61,796 bases of DNA from contig JAFRZB010000023.1 in the NCBI GenBank assembly GCA_017442785.1, forward strand, positions 1-61,796, written 5' to 3'. The notes under the pieces were generated by a model. The model saw only the letters and a program-made list of their open reading frames with translations, did not search any database and was not told the DNA's origin. Below are positions 33,736 through 42,830 of the stretch, one piece after another. The DNA is from Bacillota bacterium. GTDB lineage: Bacteria; Bacillota; Clostridia; Peptostreptococcales; Anaerovoracaceae. Each line of letters begins with the position of its first letter. Position 1 is the first letter of the stretch. The position numbers were made by a program, and so were the translations under genes.

Positions 33736-34680
33736 TTACTTCCCTTTCGGAGCCTCATAGACCACATAACCGAGCTCTTCGGCTATCTTTGACGCTTTAC
33801 TGCCCGTGCACCAGGACGCTATCTTCCGAACCGTGCTGTCTTTCGCTTCGCTGCTCCTGAAGACGGCGCAGGCGGTGTTTATCATCGGGTATTTTCCGCT
33901 CGATATGGCGGCAGCCGAAGGCTCAATGCCTTCCACCTTAAGCAGCTTGATGTTCTCATCGTAATGCTGATTCTTTACGAAATACAGATAGGAATAGCCT
34001 ATCCCGCCTTTGGCGTTGTCGTAATTGGACACTACGTCGATTATTCCGGCCATGCTCATTATGCGCCTTTCGATAATAGGCTCCATGACCTCGTCCTTGG
34101 ATATTACGTACTTATAAAGCCCGGTCTGGCTTCCGGAGCCCTCCGAGCGCTGATATGCGATGATGGGCTCGTCGTTTCCGCCTACTTCCTTCCAGTTGGT
34201 GATCTTTCCGGCGTAGATGTCGTGCAGCTGCTTAAGCGTCAGACCGTCCACGGGGTTGTCCCTGTTTACGAAGAATACGAAAGCCTCGTTCAGCAGCGGG
34301 ACGTATTCGAACTCGACCCCCCTGCCCTTTGCGTATTCCACCTGTTCTTCGGACGGACCGAAGCAGAATATGATGTCCGCCTTGCCGTCGGCCAGTGCCG
34401 GATAGGCATAGTCCGTGGTGCTGCAGAGTATCAGCTCCGATGCCTCCTTCTCGGACACTCCCAGAAGCTCTGCTGTCGCTCTTGTATAGAAAGGCAGGAA
34501 GGCGGTAGCGCCGTCCACTATGGGCCAGTCCTTATCGCTGATCTTAAGGTCTTCCGGGACCGCCGGCAGGTCGGCTGTGTTTTCGGGAGAGGCTTTATTG
34601 ACGTTCCCTCCGCCGCATGCGGCAAGGCATATTATCATAAGCGCCGCCAGTATCAACGCCGGTATCTTTCTTTTGCACAT
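33736..34680 (-). CDS. PstS-like phosphate-type substrate-binding lipoprotein
   Basis: A 314-residue lipoprotein with lipobox LAAC (ICLAACGGG). It is a type-II periplasmic-binding fold of the PstS group: the anion loop is IAYQRSEGSGSQTGLYKYV, and ADIIFCFGPSEEQVEYAKG and NAKGGIGYSYLYFV are further family blocks. It could capture phosphate or a related oxyanion. No PstC, PstA, PstB or PhoU genes are near, and the partner is a DUF3298-like lipoprotein, so a sensing or sequestering role is as likely as transport. AAGGAG precedes the start. Confidence 0.82.
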   Translation of the reverse strand: MCKRKIPALILAALMIICLAACGGGNVNKASPENTADLPAVPEDLKISDKDWPIVDGATAFLPFYTRATAELLGVSEKEASELILCSTTDYAYPALADGKADIIFCFGPSEEQVEYAKGRGVEFEYVPLLNEAFVFFVNRDNPVDGLTLKQLHDIYAGKITNWKEVGGNDEPIIAYQRSEGSGSQTGLYKYVISKDEVMEPIIERRIMSMAGIIDVVSNYDNAKGGIGYSYLYFVKNQHYDENIKLLKVEGIEPSAAAISSGKYPMINTACAVFRSSEAKDSTVRKIASWCTGSKASKIAEELGYVVYEAPKGK

Positions 34681-34754
34681 GATCTGTTTCTCCTTTTTTC
34701 TCCGGACCGGCTCTTCCCGCCCTGATCCGGCACATGTATTATACCATATATGAA

Positions 34755-35537
34755 TTACTCTTCATCATGCTTCGCGTCAAACTCTTCGGAGAACTCAATG
34801 CTCCGCGCGGCCTGCGAAAGATCCACGACGCAGCGTCCGTCCCATATGGATACGGGGATCTTGTCGTACAGGCCGTAGCGCACGGTCTCCAGTTCCTCCC
34901 CGAACAGGTAGACCGTTATCTGCTTCTTCTTAAGGTCCACCACCCAGTATTCCGACATGCCGGATGCCATGTATTTGCTCAGCTTCAGTATGTAGTCCCT
35001 GGAACGCGTGGACGGAGAAGTGACCTCCGCGACAAAGTCCGGGATCCTGCGCCTTTTGCGGCCTTCCCTGCCGCAGAACACAAGGACGTCCGGCTGGACT
35101 ATGGTCTGTTCTTCCAGTTTGATATCCAGAGGCGCAGCTAAGACGAGGCACTTCCCGCCGTTCCTTTTTACGAACTCATTAAGCTGCATGCACAGTTCCA
35201 GCGTGACGGTCTGATGCACAGCGGTCGGCGAAGCAAGGTCGTAGATGACCCCGTCTATAAGCTCGCAGCGCTGGTCGTCCGGCAGCTGATAATAATCTTC
35301 CGCCGTATACTGGCCCTGTTTTTTTGCCATATAGGCAAGGGCCTCCTCTCTGCAGAAAACGCTGCTGCGGAAGATCAGCGCCTTTTCGATCTGTTTTTTT
35401 GTATATTCCCTGGGGTTCTGTGTGGTGCCGGATATTATGCGCTGAACGGTGGGCACTGAAAGGCCGCACCTTTCCGCTATCTCCTCGTATGTCAGCCCCA
35501 GCTCCCTTTTTCTCTGCTGCATCTCTTCTATTGTCAT
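34755..35537 (-). CDS. HTH (XRE-like) fused to Uma2 family nuclease domain
   Basis: A 260-residue protein. Residues 1-50 form a Cro/C1-type helix-turn-helix (LTYEEIAERCGLSVPTVQRI). Residues 75-240 are a Uma2 (DUF820) domain of the PD-(D/E)xK fold: IVQPDVLVFCG, then DFVAEVTSPSTRSRDYILKL and EYWVVDLKKK supply the acidic, serine and lysine positions. Uma2 proteins are abundant, partly mobile and poorly understood. The fused DNA-binding domain suggests a sequence-directed nuclease or repressor. AAGGAGG precedes the start. The gene stands alone. Confidence 0.85.
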   Translation of the reverse strand: MTIEEMQQRKRELGLTYEEIAERCGLSVPTVQRIISGTTQNPREYTKKQIEKALIFRSSVFCREEALAYMAKKQGQYTAEDYYQLPDDQRCELIDGVIYDLASPTAVHQTVTLELCMQLNEFVKRNGGKCLVLAAPLDIKLEEQTIVQPDVLVFCGREGRKRRRIPDFVAEVTSPSTRSRDYILKLSKYMASGMSEYWVVDLKKKQITVYLFGEELETVRYGLYDKIPVSIWDGRCVVDLSQAARSIEFSEEFDAKHDEE

Positions 35538-35662
35538 GATGCCCTCCTTAAGGCTTTAAGGTCCGTCGAGATAATTATATTACCGCATATCAAAAACATC
35601 AAATGATATTTTTAATATCATCACATTTTGTCCGATAATGAAAAAACAAGCGCCGCTTTGTA

Positions 35663-35692
35663 TTGACAAAACGAGGCCCGCCGTGGCATAAT
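35663..35692 (+). promoter_or_regulatory. Promoter of the pyr operon
   Basis: -35 TTGACA (35663-35668), 18-base spacer, -10 CATAAT (35687-35692) with an extended TGg just before it. Transcription would start near 35699 and give a leader of about 48 bases before pyrC. Confidence 0.8.
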
Positions 35693-35716
35693 ACACAGGA
35701 TAAATGTATCTTTAAT

Positions 35717-35734
35717 CAGATCCAGAGAGGTCAG
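35717..35734 (+). promoter_or_regulatory. PyrR-binding RNA element in the pyr leader
   Basis: CAGATCCAGAGAGGTCAG contains the PyrR recognition core TCCAGAGAGG. GATCC and GGTC pair around the AGAGA loop with one bulged base, as in the anti-antiterminators of Bacillus pyr leaders. No terminator hairpin lies between it and pyrC, so control is probably at translation or mRNA stability. The only good Shine-Dalgarno-like string (AGAGAGG, 17 bases before the ATG) lies within the element. Confidence 0.75.
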
Positions 35735-35747
35735 AAAGATAATACAT

Positions 35748-36881
35748 ATGAGCTTTAACGTAAACGAAAAAGGCTATACCGTTCTTCCCGGATTCTGCGA
35801 TGTGCATGTGCACTTTCGCGAGCCGGGTTTTTCTTATAAAGAGACCATAAGAACGGGCAGCCTGGCAGCGGCGCACGGCGGATATACCGCGGTCTGCGCC
35901 ATGCCTAACCTGTCCCCTGTTCCTGACAGCGCGGAGCACCTTAAGCTCCAGCAGGACATTATCAACAGAGACGCGGCGATAGCCGTGCTCCCCTACGCAG
36001 CCATAACAGTCGGCGAAAAGGGCGAGACCCTCGCGGACATGGACGCCCTCGCAAAAGGCGCCGTCGCCTTCTCCGACGACGGAAAAGGCCTCCAGAGCGA
36101 TGAGCTAATGGAAGAGGCCATGAAAAGAGCAAAGAGTCTCGGGAAGATCATAGCCGCCCACTGCGAGGTGAACGAGCTTCTGTGCGGAGGCTACATACAC
36201 GACGGAGCCTACGCCGCCGCCCACGGGCACGCCGGCATCTGCTCCGAGAGCGAATGGCGCCAGATAGAGCGCGACGCCGCTCTGGCAAAAAAGACCGGCT
36301 GCGCCTACCACGTCTGCCATGTCTCGACAAAGGAGAGCGTAGAGATAATAAGGAAGGCCAAGGCCGAGGGCACGGACATCACCTGCGAGACAGCGCCCCA
36401 CTACCTCCTGCTTACCGAGGACTTCCTTAAGGAGGACGGACGCTTTAAGATGAACCCGCCGCTGAGGACCGCGGAAGACCGCGAGGCTCTGCTGGACGGC
36501 ATACTGGACGGGACCATAGAGATCATAGCCACGGACCACGCCCCCCACAGCGCGGAAGAAAAGGCAAAAGGCCTTAAAGGAAGCGCCTTCGGGATAGTGG
36601 GCCTTGAGACGGCCTTCCCGCTGCTCTATACCGGCCTGGTCAGAACAGGCATCATAAGCCTTGAAAAGCTGGTGCAGCTGATGACAGAGAACCCCAGGAA
36701 GCGCTTCGGGATAAAGACAGACCCCGGGCACGCGGTATGGGACCTTAACGCGGAGTACCGCATAGATCCGGAGGAGTTCCTCAGCAAAGGAAGATCGACG
36801 CCCTTTGCAGGGATAAAGGTCTTCGGAAGATGCATTGAAACAGTTTATAACAACAAGACAGTTTGGAGATACGAGGAATAA
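35748..36881 (+). CDS. pyrC: Dihydroorotase
   Basis: A 377-residue zinc amidohydrolase that closes carbamoyl-aspartate to dihydroorotate, the third step of UMP synthesis. The metal-binding start GFCDVHVHFREPG, the block AAHGGYTAVCAMPNLSPVPD, the VSTKESVEII region and ATDHAPHSAEEK are all present. The protein is somewhat shorter at the N-terminus than many type-I dihydroorotases. It is the first gene of the pyr operon, behind the PyrR-type element, and is followed four bases later by carB. Confidence 0.94.
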   Translation: MSFNVNEKGYTVLPGFCDVHVHFREPGFSYKETIRTGSLAAAHGGYTAVCAMPNLSPVPDSAEHLKLQQDIINRDAAIAVLPYAAITVGEKGETLADMDALAKGAVAFSDDGKGLQSDELMEEAMKRAKSLGKIIAAHCEVNELLCGGYIHDGAYAAAHGHAGICSESEWRQIERDAALAKKTGCAYHVCHVSTKESVEIIRKAKAEGTDITCETAPHYLLLTEDFLKEDGRFKMNPPLRTAEDREALLDGILDGTIEIIATDHAPHSAEEKAKGLKGSAFGIVGLETAFPLLYTGLVRTGIISLEKLVQLMTENPRKRFGIKTDPGHAVWDLNAEYRIDPEEFLSKGRSTPFAGIKVFGRCIETVYNNKTVWRYEE

Positions 36882-36885
36882 GAAA

Positions 36886-39800
36886 ATGCCAAAGAGAACA
36901 GACATCAAGAAAGTACTGATCATAGGCTCCGGCCCCATAGTCATTGGACAGGCCGCCGAGTTCGACTACGCAGGCACCCAGGCCTGCCTGGCGCTCAAGG
37001 AAGAGGGTTATCAGGTAATACTCTGCAATTCCAACCCCGCCACCATCATGACAGACACCCAGATAGCAGACAAGGTCTACATGGAGCCGCTCACTCTGGA
37101 ATACGTAGCGAAGATACTCCGCATGGAGCGTCCCGACGCGATAGTCCCCGGCATCGGCGGACAGACAGGCCTCAACCTGGCCATGCAGCTGGATAAAAAA
37201 GGCGTCCTCAAAGAGTGCGGCTGCAAGCTTCTTGGTACCCCGGCGGACAGCATAGAGCGCGCCGAGGACAGAGAGCTCTTCAAGGAGATGTGCCAGTCCA
37301 TAGGAGAGCCCGTAATACCCTCCGAGATAACATATAACCTGGAAGAGGCCAAGGAAGCGGCAAAGCACATAGGCTACCCGGTAGTCCTGCGCCCCGCATT
37401 CACGCTGGGCGGCACCGGCGGCGGCTTCGCGTATAACGAGGAGGAACTGGTAGAGGTAGGCACCAACGCCTTCCGCCTCTCCCCCGTTCACCAGGTGCTC
37501 ATAGAAAAGAGCGTCAAGGGCTACAAGGAGATAGAGTTCGAGGTAATGAGAGACTCCCAGGACCATGCCATAACCATATGCGGCATGGAGAACGTGGACC
37601 CCGTAGGCGTGCACACCGGAGACTCCATAGTAGTTGCCCCGATACTCTCGCTCAATGACCACGACCTTAAGATGCTCAACGATTCTGCCATCAAGATAAT
37701 CCGCGAGCTCAAGATAGAAGGCGGCTGCAACGTTCAGTTCGCCCTCAACCCCTACAACAGCGAATACTTCCTCATAGAGGTAAATCCCAGGGTATCCCGC
37801 TCCTCGGCTCTTGCGTCCAAGGCCAGCGGCTACCCCATAGCGCGCGTCACCGCCAAGATAGCCATGGGCATGGCTCTTGAGGACATACCCGTAGCCGGCG
37901 GCACAGCTGCCATTGAGCCCTCCCTGGACTACATAGTGGCCAAGTTCCCGCGCTTCCCCTTCGACAAGTTCACCAATGCGCCCAACACCCTCGGCACCCA
38001 GATGAAGGCCACCGGAGAGGTAATGGGCATAGGCTCCAACCTTGAAGAATGCATGCTCAAGTCCGTAAGGTCCCTTGAGATAGGAGCACAGCACTTCTAC
38101 CTCCCCAAGTTCGACAGCTGCACCGACGATCAGCTCTGGGACTACATATCGCAGTTCCGTGCAGACGGCATCTTCGCCATCATGGAGCTCATCCGCAGAG
38201 GCGGAAGCCTTGAAAAGCTCCACGAGAAGACCATGATCACCCCCTACTTCCTTGAGAGCTTCAAGCGCATAATAGACATGGAGCGCAAGGTAAAGGATAA
38301 CAAGGGAGACCTCGCCGTGCTGGCGGAGGCCAAGAAGATGGGCTTCTCCGACAGCTACATAGCAAAGCTCTGGGAGACCGACGAGATAAGCATTTACGAG
38401 CAGCGCAAGGCAAAAGGCATAGTTCCCGTCTTCCGCATGGTGGACACACTGCACACTGGCAAATACATAGCCTACCTCTACTCCTCCTACACCGGCGAGA
38501 ACCAGTCCCGCCTTACGGACAAGAAAAAGATAGTAGTTCTGGGCGCTGGCCCCATACGCATAGGCCAGGGCGTGGAGTTCGACTACTCCACCGTGCACGC
38601 CGTGCAGACCATTAAGCGCGCCGGCTACGAGGCCATAATAATCAACAACAACCCGGAGACCGTATCAACGGACTACACCACCGCTGACAAGCTCTACTTC
38701 GAGCCCCTGACGCCGGAAGACGTAATGGCCATCATAGACTTCGAAAAGCCCGAGGGCGTGATAGCCTCCCTGGGCGGACAGACAGCCATCAACCTGGCCG
38801 AGCCCCTGATGAGGCGCGGCGTAAAGATAATAGGCACGGACTGCGAGGCCATAGACCGCGCGGAGAACCGCGACAGCTTCGAGAAGCTCCTTGCCCAGCT
38901 GGAGATCCCACAGCCGCCGGGACACGCCGTCACCAATATAGAGGACGGAGTAAAGGCAGCCGAAGAGGTCGGATACCCCGTGCTGGTAAGGCCGAGCTTC
39001 GTTCTGGGCGGACGCGCCATGCAGATAGTCTCCGACGAGACCCAGCTGCGCAAATACCTCAAGAGCGCCGTGGAGATAGACAAGGACCGCCCGGTACTGG
39101 TTGACAAGTACATCTTCGGCAAGGAAGTCGAGGTGGACGCGGTCTGCGACGGACACGACGTGTTCGTTCCCGGTATCATGGAGCTGGTCGAAAGGACAGG
39201 CGTCCACTCCGGAGACTCCATAAGCGTATATCCCTCCTTCTCCATCTCGAACAAGGTAAAGGGAATAATACTTCAGTACGCCAAGAAGCTCGGACCTGCC
39301 ATAGGCATAGTAGGTCTGTACAACATACAGTTCATCGTTGACAGAGACGAGAACGTGCACATCATAGAGGTCAACCCCAGGTCCTCCAGGACAGTCCCCT
39401 TCCTCTCCAAGGCTACAGGCTACAGCCTGGCGGACATCGCCACAGAGGTCATACTCGGAAAGAGCCTCAAGGAACAGGGCATATTCGACCTCTACCCGCC
39501 TGAAAAGAAGCGCTACTACGTAAAGGTGCCTGTCTTCTCCTTCAACAAGATCAAGGGCCTGGACGCTTACCTCTCGCCGGAGATGAAGTCCACGGGCGAG
39601 GCCATAGGCTACGACGACAAGCTAAACAGAGCCCTCTACAAGGCTCTGCAGGCTGCCGGCACCAAGCTCAAGAACTACGGAACGGTATTCGTCACCGTGG
39701 CAAAGAAGGACAGAGACGAGGCGCTGCCGCTGGTAAGGCGCTTCTACAACCTGGGCTTCAACATCGAGGCTACGGCGGGGACGGCAAGGTTCCTTAAGGA

Positions 39801-40059
39801 GAACGGCATACGCACCAGAGTGCTCAAGAAGATAAGCGACGGAAGCGACGAGATCCCCGAATCCATACGCCAGGGACACATAGCGTACATAATTAACACC
39901 AGTGAGGTTGGAGCCACCCGCGAGGAGTCCGACGGCCACAAGATACGCCAGGCTGCCACGGAGAACAACGCCACCATATTCACCTCGCTCGACACGGTAA
40001 GAGTGCTGCTGGACGTGCTGGAAGAGACCACGCTCACCATCTCCACCATTGACGCGTAA
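36886..40059 (+). CDS. carB: Carbamoyl-phosphate synthase large subunit
   Basis: A 1057-residue enzyme with two homologous ATP-grasp halves (IIGSGPIVIGQAAEFDYAG in the first, VLGAGPIRIGQGVEFDYS in the second) and a C-terminal allosteric MGS-like domain (TAGTARFLKENGIRT). It makes carbamoyl phosphate from bicarbonate, ammonia and two ATP. The glutaminase subunit (carA) that normally precedes it is missing here and would have to be elsewhere, or ammonia is used directly. ATG 36886 is preceded by GAGGA; earlier codons in frame lie inside pyrC. The next gene, pyrK, is separated by an unusual 374-base spacer. Confidence 0.97.
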   Translation: MPKRTDIKKVLIIGSGPIVIGQAAEFDYAGTQACLALKEEGYQVILCNSNPATIMTDTQIADKVYMEPLTLEYVAKILRMERPDAIVPGIGGQTGLNLAMQLDKKGVLKECGCKLLGTPADSIERAEDRELFKEMCQSIGEPVIPSEITYNLEEAKEAAKHIGYPVVLRPAFTLGGTGGGFAYNEEELVEVGTNAFRLSPVHQVLIEKSVKGYKEIEFEVMRDSQDHAITICGMENVDPVGVHTGDSIVVAPILSLNDHDLKMLNDSAIKIIRELKIEGGCNVQFALNPYNSEYFLIEVNPRVSRSSALASKASGYPIARVTAKIAMGMALEDIPVAGGTAAIEPSLDYIVAKFPRFPFDKFTNAPNTLGTQMKATGEVMGIGSNLEECMLKSVRSLEIGAQHFYLPKFDSCTDDQLWDYISQFRADGIFAIMELIRRGGSLEKLHEKTMITPYFLESFKRIIDMERKVKDNKGDLAVLAEAKKMGFSDSYIAKLWETDEISIYEQRKAKGIVPVFRMVDTLHTGKYIAYLYSSYTGENQSRLTDKKKIVVLGAGPIRIGQGVEFDYSTVHAVQTIKRAGYEAIIINNNPETVSTDYTTADKLYFEPLTPEDVMAIIDFEKPEGVIASLGGQTAINLAEPLMRRGVKIIGTDCEAIDRAENRDSFEKLLAQLEIPQPPGHAVTNIEDGVKAAEEVGYPVLVRPSFVLGGRAMQIVSDETQLRKYLKSAVEIDKDRPVLVDKYIFGKEVEVDAVCDGHDVFVPGIMELVERTGVHSGDSISVYPSFSISNKVKGIILQYAKKLGPAIGIVGLYNIQFIVDRDENVHIIEVNPRSSRTVPFLSKATGYSLADIATEVILGKSLKEQGIFDLYPPEKKRYYVKVPVFSFNKIKGLDAYLSPEMKSTGEAIGYDDKLNRALYKALQAAGTKLKNYGTVFVTVAKKDRDEALPLVRRFYNLGFNIEATAGTARFLKENGIRTRVLKKISDGSDEIPESIRQGHIAYIINTSEVGATREESDGHKIRQAATENNATIFTSLDTVRVLLDVLEETTLTISTIDA

Positions 40060-40433
40060 CGCAGGGGCTTTCCGGCATGTGCTGACAGATCCCGAGCAGA
40101 CAATCGGTTTTGTCAGTAAAACGCTCTGAAAAGCAACATAAATGAGACCGAAACGGCTCGGTAAAAGCGTTTGATGGCAGATAATAAAAATACTTATGAT
40201 TCTGTCAGCTTATTGAAAAAAAAACTGACAAAAATAGCGCGGAAATCCGTTTTGTCAGTATCGGCTCAAAATGACCCGTTTTTTCGGGAGATTTTTCGGC
40301 AAAATCGCGGAAAAACTGACATTTCAGCGAGACTTTGAAAGATCTGGCAGTTAGGGACCTGAAACCTGCGGGCTGGGAGCAGAAAGCTGAGACGACACAT
40401 ATGGAGCCGAAAAAACATAAACTAAAGGATCAA
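40060..40433 (+). repeat. Repeat-rich spacer between carB and pyrK with alternating CTGACA/TGTCAG arms
   Basis: No coding frame is convincing. CTGACA or its complement TGTCAG occurs six times (40082, 40111, 40203, 40225, 40253, 40316), mostly flanked by A or T runs. Neighbouring copies can pair: 40082 with 40111 (inner CCGA/TCGG), 40203 with 40225, 40225 with 40253 as a perfect nine-base arm, and 40253 with 40316. Between them AAACGCT (40119-40125) pairs with AGCGTTT (40166-40172) around an ACCGA/TCGGT hairpin. The shared arms allow several exclusive folds. It lies inside the operon and should be transcribed. Confidence 0.7.
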
Positions 40434-41159
40434 ATGAAACAAGAAATATTTAAGATCGAACAGAATAAGGTGCTGGCGGCAAACACTTACGAGATGGTCC
40501 TCTCCGGGGACACATCCGCTGTGACCTCCCCCGGGCAGTTCGTAAACATAGCCCTGCCCGGAAGGTTCCTCAGGCGTCCCGTCTCAGTCTGCGACTGCGG
40601 GCCGGGAAGGCTCACTCTCATATACAAGGTGCTCGGAGAAGGCACAGCGGATATGACGGAGATGCTCCCGGGGACGAAACTGAGCGTGCTTACCGGCCTC
40701 GGCAACGGCTTCGACCTTTCAAGGTCCGGAGAACGCCCCATGCTTGCAGGAGGAGGCGTAGGCATTCCCCCGCTCTTCTGGCTAGCCAAGGAACTCATAA
40801 AGCAGGGAAAAAGACCTGCCGCTGCTCTCGGATACAACACCGCAGGCGAGATATTCCTCGAGAAGGAGTTCAGAGAGCTAGGCTGCGAAGTGCTGGTTGC
40901 AACGGCTGACGGAAGCTACGGAACAAAGGGTTATGTAACCAGTCTAATAAATGAACGTTTTTCGCAGATATATGCCTGCGGCCCCACCCCTATGCTGAAA
41001 GCGATATACGCTCTGGGTATGCCAGGCCAGCTCTCTCTTGAGGAGCGCATGGGCTGCGGTTTCGGAGCATGTATGGGCTGCAGCATAAAGGTAAAGGACG
41101 GATACAAACGCATCTGCAAGGACGGCCCGGTATTCGGGATGGAGGAACTGCCATGGTAG
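40434..41159 (+). CDS. pyrK: Dihydroorotate dehydrogenase electron transfer subunit
   Basis: A 241-residue FAD and [2Fe-2S] protein that passes electrons from PyrD to NAD. FAD-binding RRPVSVCDCG, nucleotide-binding LAGGGVGIPPLFWLAKEL and the cluster ligands CGFGACMGCSIKV (C-x4-C-x2-C, then C in KRICKDG) are visible. ATG 40434 is chosen because AAAGGA lies just before it and the protein then begins like its relatives (MKQEIFKIEQNKVL); upstream codons belong to the repeat spacer. It overlaps pyrD by seven bases. Confidence 0.94.
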   Translation: MKQEIFKIEQNKVLAANTYEMVLSGDTSAVTSPGQFVNIALPGRFLRRPVSVCDCGPGRLTLIYKVLGEGTADMTEMLPGTKLSVLTGLGNGFDLSRSGERPMLAGGGVGIPPLFWLAKELIKQGKRPAAALGYNTAGEIFLEKEFRELGCEVLVATADGSYGTKGYVTSLINERFSQIYACGPTPMLKAIYALGMPGQLSLEERMGCGFGACMGCSIKVKDGYKRICKDGPVFGMEELPW

Positions 41160-42064
41160 ACCTCAGGACAACGCTCTGCGGCATAGAGCTCGATAACCCC
41201 GTCATCCCCGCCTCCGGAACCTTCGGCTACGGCCGTGAGTTCGCGGAGCTCTACGACATCAACATGCTCGGGACCTTCTCCTTTAAGGGGACCACTAAGG
41301 AGCCCCGCTTCGGCAATCCAACGCCCCGCATAGCGGAGAGCGCCTCAGGGATGCTAAACGCGGTGGGTCTTCAGAACCCCGGCGTGGACAAGGTCATATC
41401 CGAGGAGCTTCCGTCGATGGCGAAGTTCTTCCGCAAGCCGGTAATGGCAAACGTCAGCGGCTTTTCCGTCGAGGACTACGTCTATACCTGCGAAAGGCTG
41501 GACAAAGAGCCTCAGGTAGGCTGGCTGGAGGTCAACATCAGCTGTCCCAACGTTCACGGAGGCGGCATGAGCTTCGGAACGGATCCCGGCGCTGCCGCGG
41601 AAGTTACGAGAGCCGTAAAGAAAGTCACGACAAAACCGGTAATAGTTAAGCTGACGCCTAACGTTACGGACATAGTATCCGTAGCCGGGGCATGCGAGGA
41701 AGCCGGAGCGGACGGTATAAGCCTCATAAACACCCTTCTGGGTATGCGCATAGACCTAAGGAGCCGCCGTCCCCTGCTGGCTAATACCACGGGCGGGCTT
41801 TCCGGCCCTGCGGTCTTTCCTGTTGCCCTGAGGATGGTCTGGCAGGTGTCAAAGGCAGTAGGCATTCCGGTGGTAGGCATGGGCGGAGTAAGCTCCGCAA
41901 AGGACGTCATAGAGATGATGATGGCCGGAGCCTGCGCGGTGGAAGTCGGGGCTGCAAACCTGACAGATCCCCTGGCCTGCAAAAAGATAATAGAGGCTTT
42001 GCCCTCCGAGGCGGAAAAGCTCGGGATAGCAAGCCTTAAGGAAATAATTGGAGCCGCGCACTAA
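41153..42064 (+). CDS. pyrD: Dihydroorotate dehydrogenase, catalytic subunit (NAD-linked, class 1B)
   Basis: A 303-residue FMN barrel enzyme that oxidises dihydroorotate to orotate. Typical blocks: LDNPVIPASGTFGYG, NISCPNVHGGGMSFG (catalytic cysteine), VIVKLTPNV and VVGMGGVSSAKDVIEM. The pairing with pyrK defines the heterotetrameric 1B class. GGAGG lies seven bases before ATG 41153; the longer open frame upstream lies within pyrK. pyrF follows after 24 bases. Confidence 0.96.
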   Translation: MVDLRTTLCGIELDNPVIPASGTFGYGREFAELYDINMLGTFSFKGTTKEPRFGNPTPRIAESASGMLNAVGLQNPGVDKVISEELPSMAKFFRKPVMANVSGFSVEDYVYTCERLDKEPQVGWLEVNISCPNVHGGGMSFGTDPGAAAEVTRAVKKVTTKPVIVKLTPNVTDIVSVAGACEEAGADGISLINTLLGMRIDLRSRRPLLANTTGGLSGPAVFPVALRMVWQVSKAVGIPVVGMGGVSSAKDVIEMMMAGACAVEVGAANLTDPLACKKIIEALPSEAEKLGIASLKEIIGAAH

Positions 42065-42088
42065 AATGCGCGCCGAAAGGATGAGAAA

Positions 42089-42787
42089 ATGGGTAAAGAC
42101 GTAATAGTTGCCTGCGATTTTCCCTCGAAGGAAGCCACGCTGGAGTTCCTGGACAGGTTCACCGGGCGCAAGCCTTTCGTAAAGATAGGCATGGAGCTCT
42201 TCTACGCGGAGGGACCGCAGATAGTAAGGGAGATAAAGGCCCACGGGCATAAGATATTCCTGGATCTTAAGCTGCACGACATCCCCAACACCGTAAAGAG
42301 CGCCATGAAGGTCCTCTCGGGGCTGGACGCGGATATATGCAACGTGCACGCGGCAGGCACCACGGAGATGATGAAGGCGGCCCTTGAAGGCCTCACGAGG
42401 CCCGACGGAACAAGGCCGCTCCTTATTGCGGTAACTCAGCTCACCTCCACGGACCAGGCAGCCATGGAAAAGGACCTGCTCATAAGCGAGCCCATGGAAA
42501 AGGTCGTCATGCACTACGCCCTTACCGCAAAAAACGCGGGGCTGGACGGTGTCGTCTGCTCCCCGCTCGAATCCGAGGCAGTGCATAAGACCTGCGGAAA
42601 GGACTTCCTCACCGTTACTCCTGGCATACGCTTCGCCGACGGAGAGACCGGAGACCAGAAGCGCGTCATGACCCCCGCAAAAGCCAAGGAGATAGGCTCC
42701 GACTACATAGTCGTAGGACGCCCCATAACCCGCTCAGAGGACCCTGTAGCGGCCTATGAGCGCTGCGTAAGGGAATTCATCGGATAG
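42089..42787 (+). CDS. pyrF: Orotidine 5'-phosphate decarboxylase
   Basis: A 232-residue barrel enzyme that makes UMP from OMP. The catalytic D-x-K-x-x-D motif is in [18 protein letters not shown], the start [17 protein letters not shown] and the phosphate-binding end [15 protein letters not shown] are typical. It is the standard bacterial group-1 form. A ribosome site GAAAGGATG lies before the ATG. pyrE begins 43 bases downstream. Confidence 0.96.
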   Translation: MGKDVIVACDFPSKEATLEFLDRFTGRKPFVKIGMELFYAEGPQIVREIKAHGHKIFLDLKLHDIPNTVKSAMKVLSGLDADICNVHAAGTTEMMKAALEGLTRPDGTRPLLIAVTQLTSTDQAAMEKDLLISEPMEKVVMHYALTAKNAGLDGVVCSPLESEAVHKTCGKDFLTVTPGIRFADGETGDQKRVMTPAKAKEIGSDYIVVGRPITRSEDPVAAYERCVREFIG

Positions 42788-42830
42788 CATGAGAAAAACG
42801 CCGAAACAGGCGATTTTAAGGAGATACGAA

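Noticed and set aside
36781-38598. A 605-codon open frame on the minus strand opposite carB
   Set aside because: It has no ribosome site, no recognisable domain and an odd Tyr/Gly/Val-rich make-up. It arises because carB avoids TTA, CTA and TCA codons. The carB protein on the plus strand is unmistakable.
40060-40433. CRISPR array between carB and pyrK
   Set aside because: The repeated unit is only six to nine bases, alternates in orientation and is unevenly spaced; there are no cas genes.
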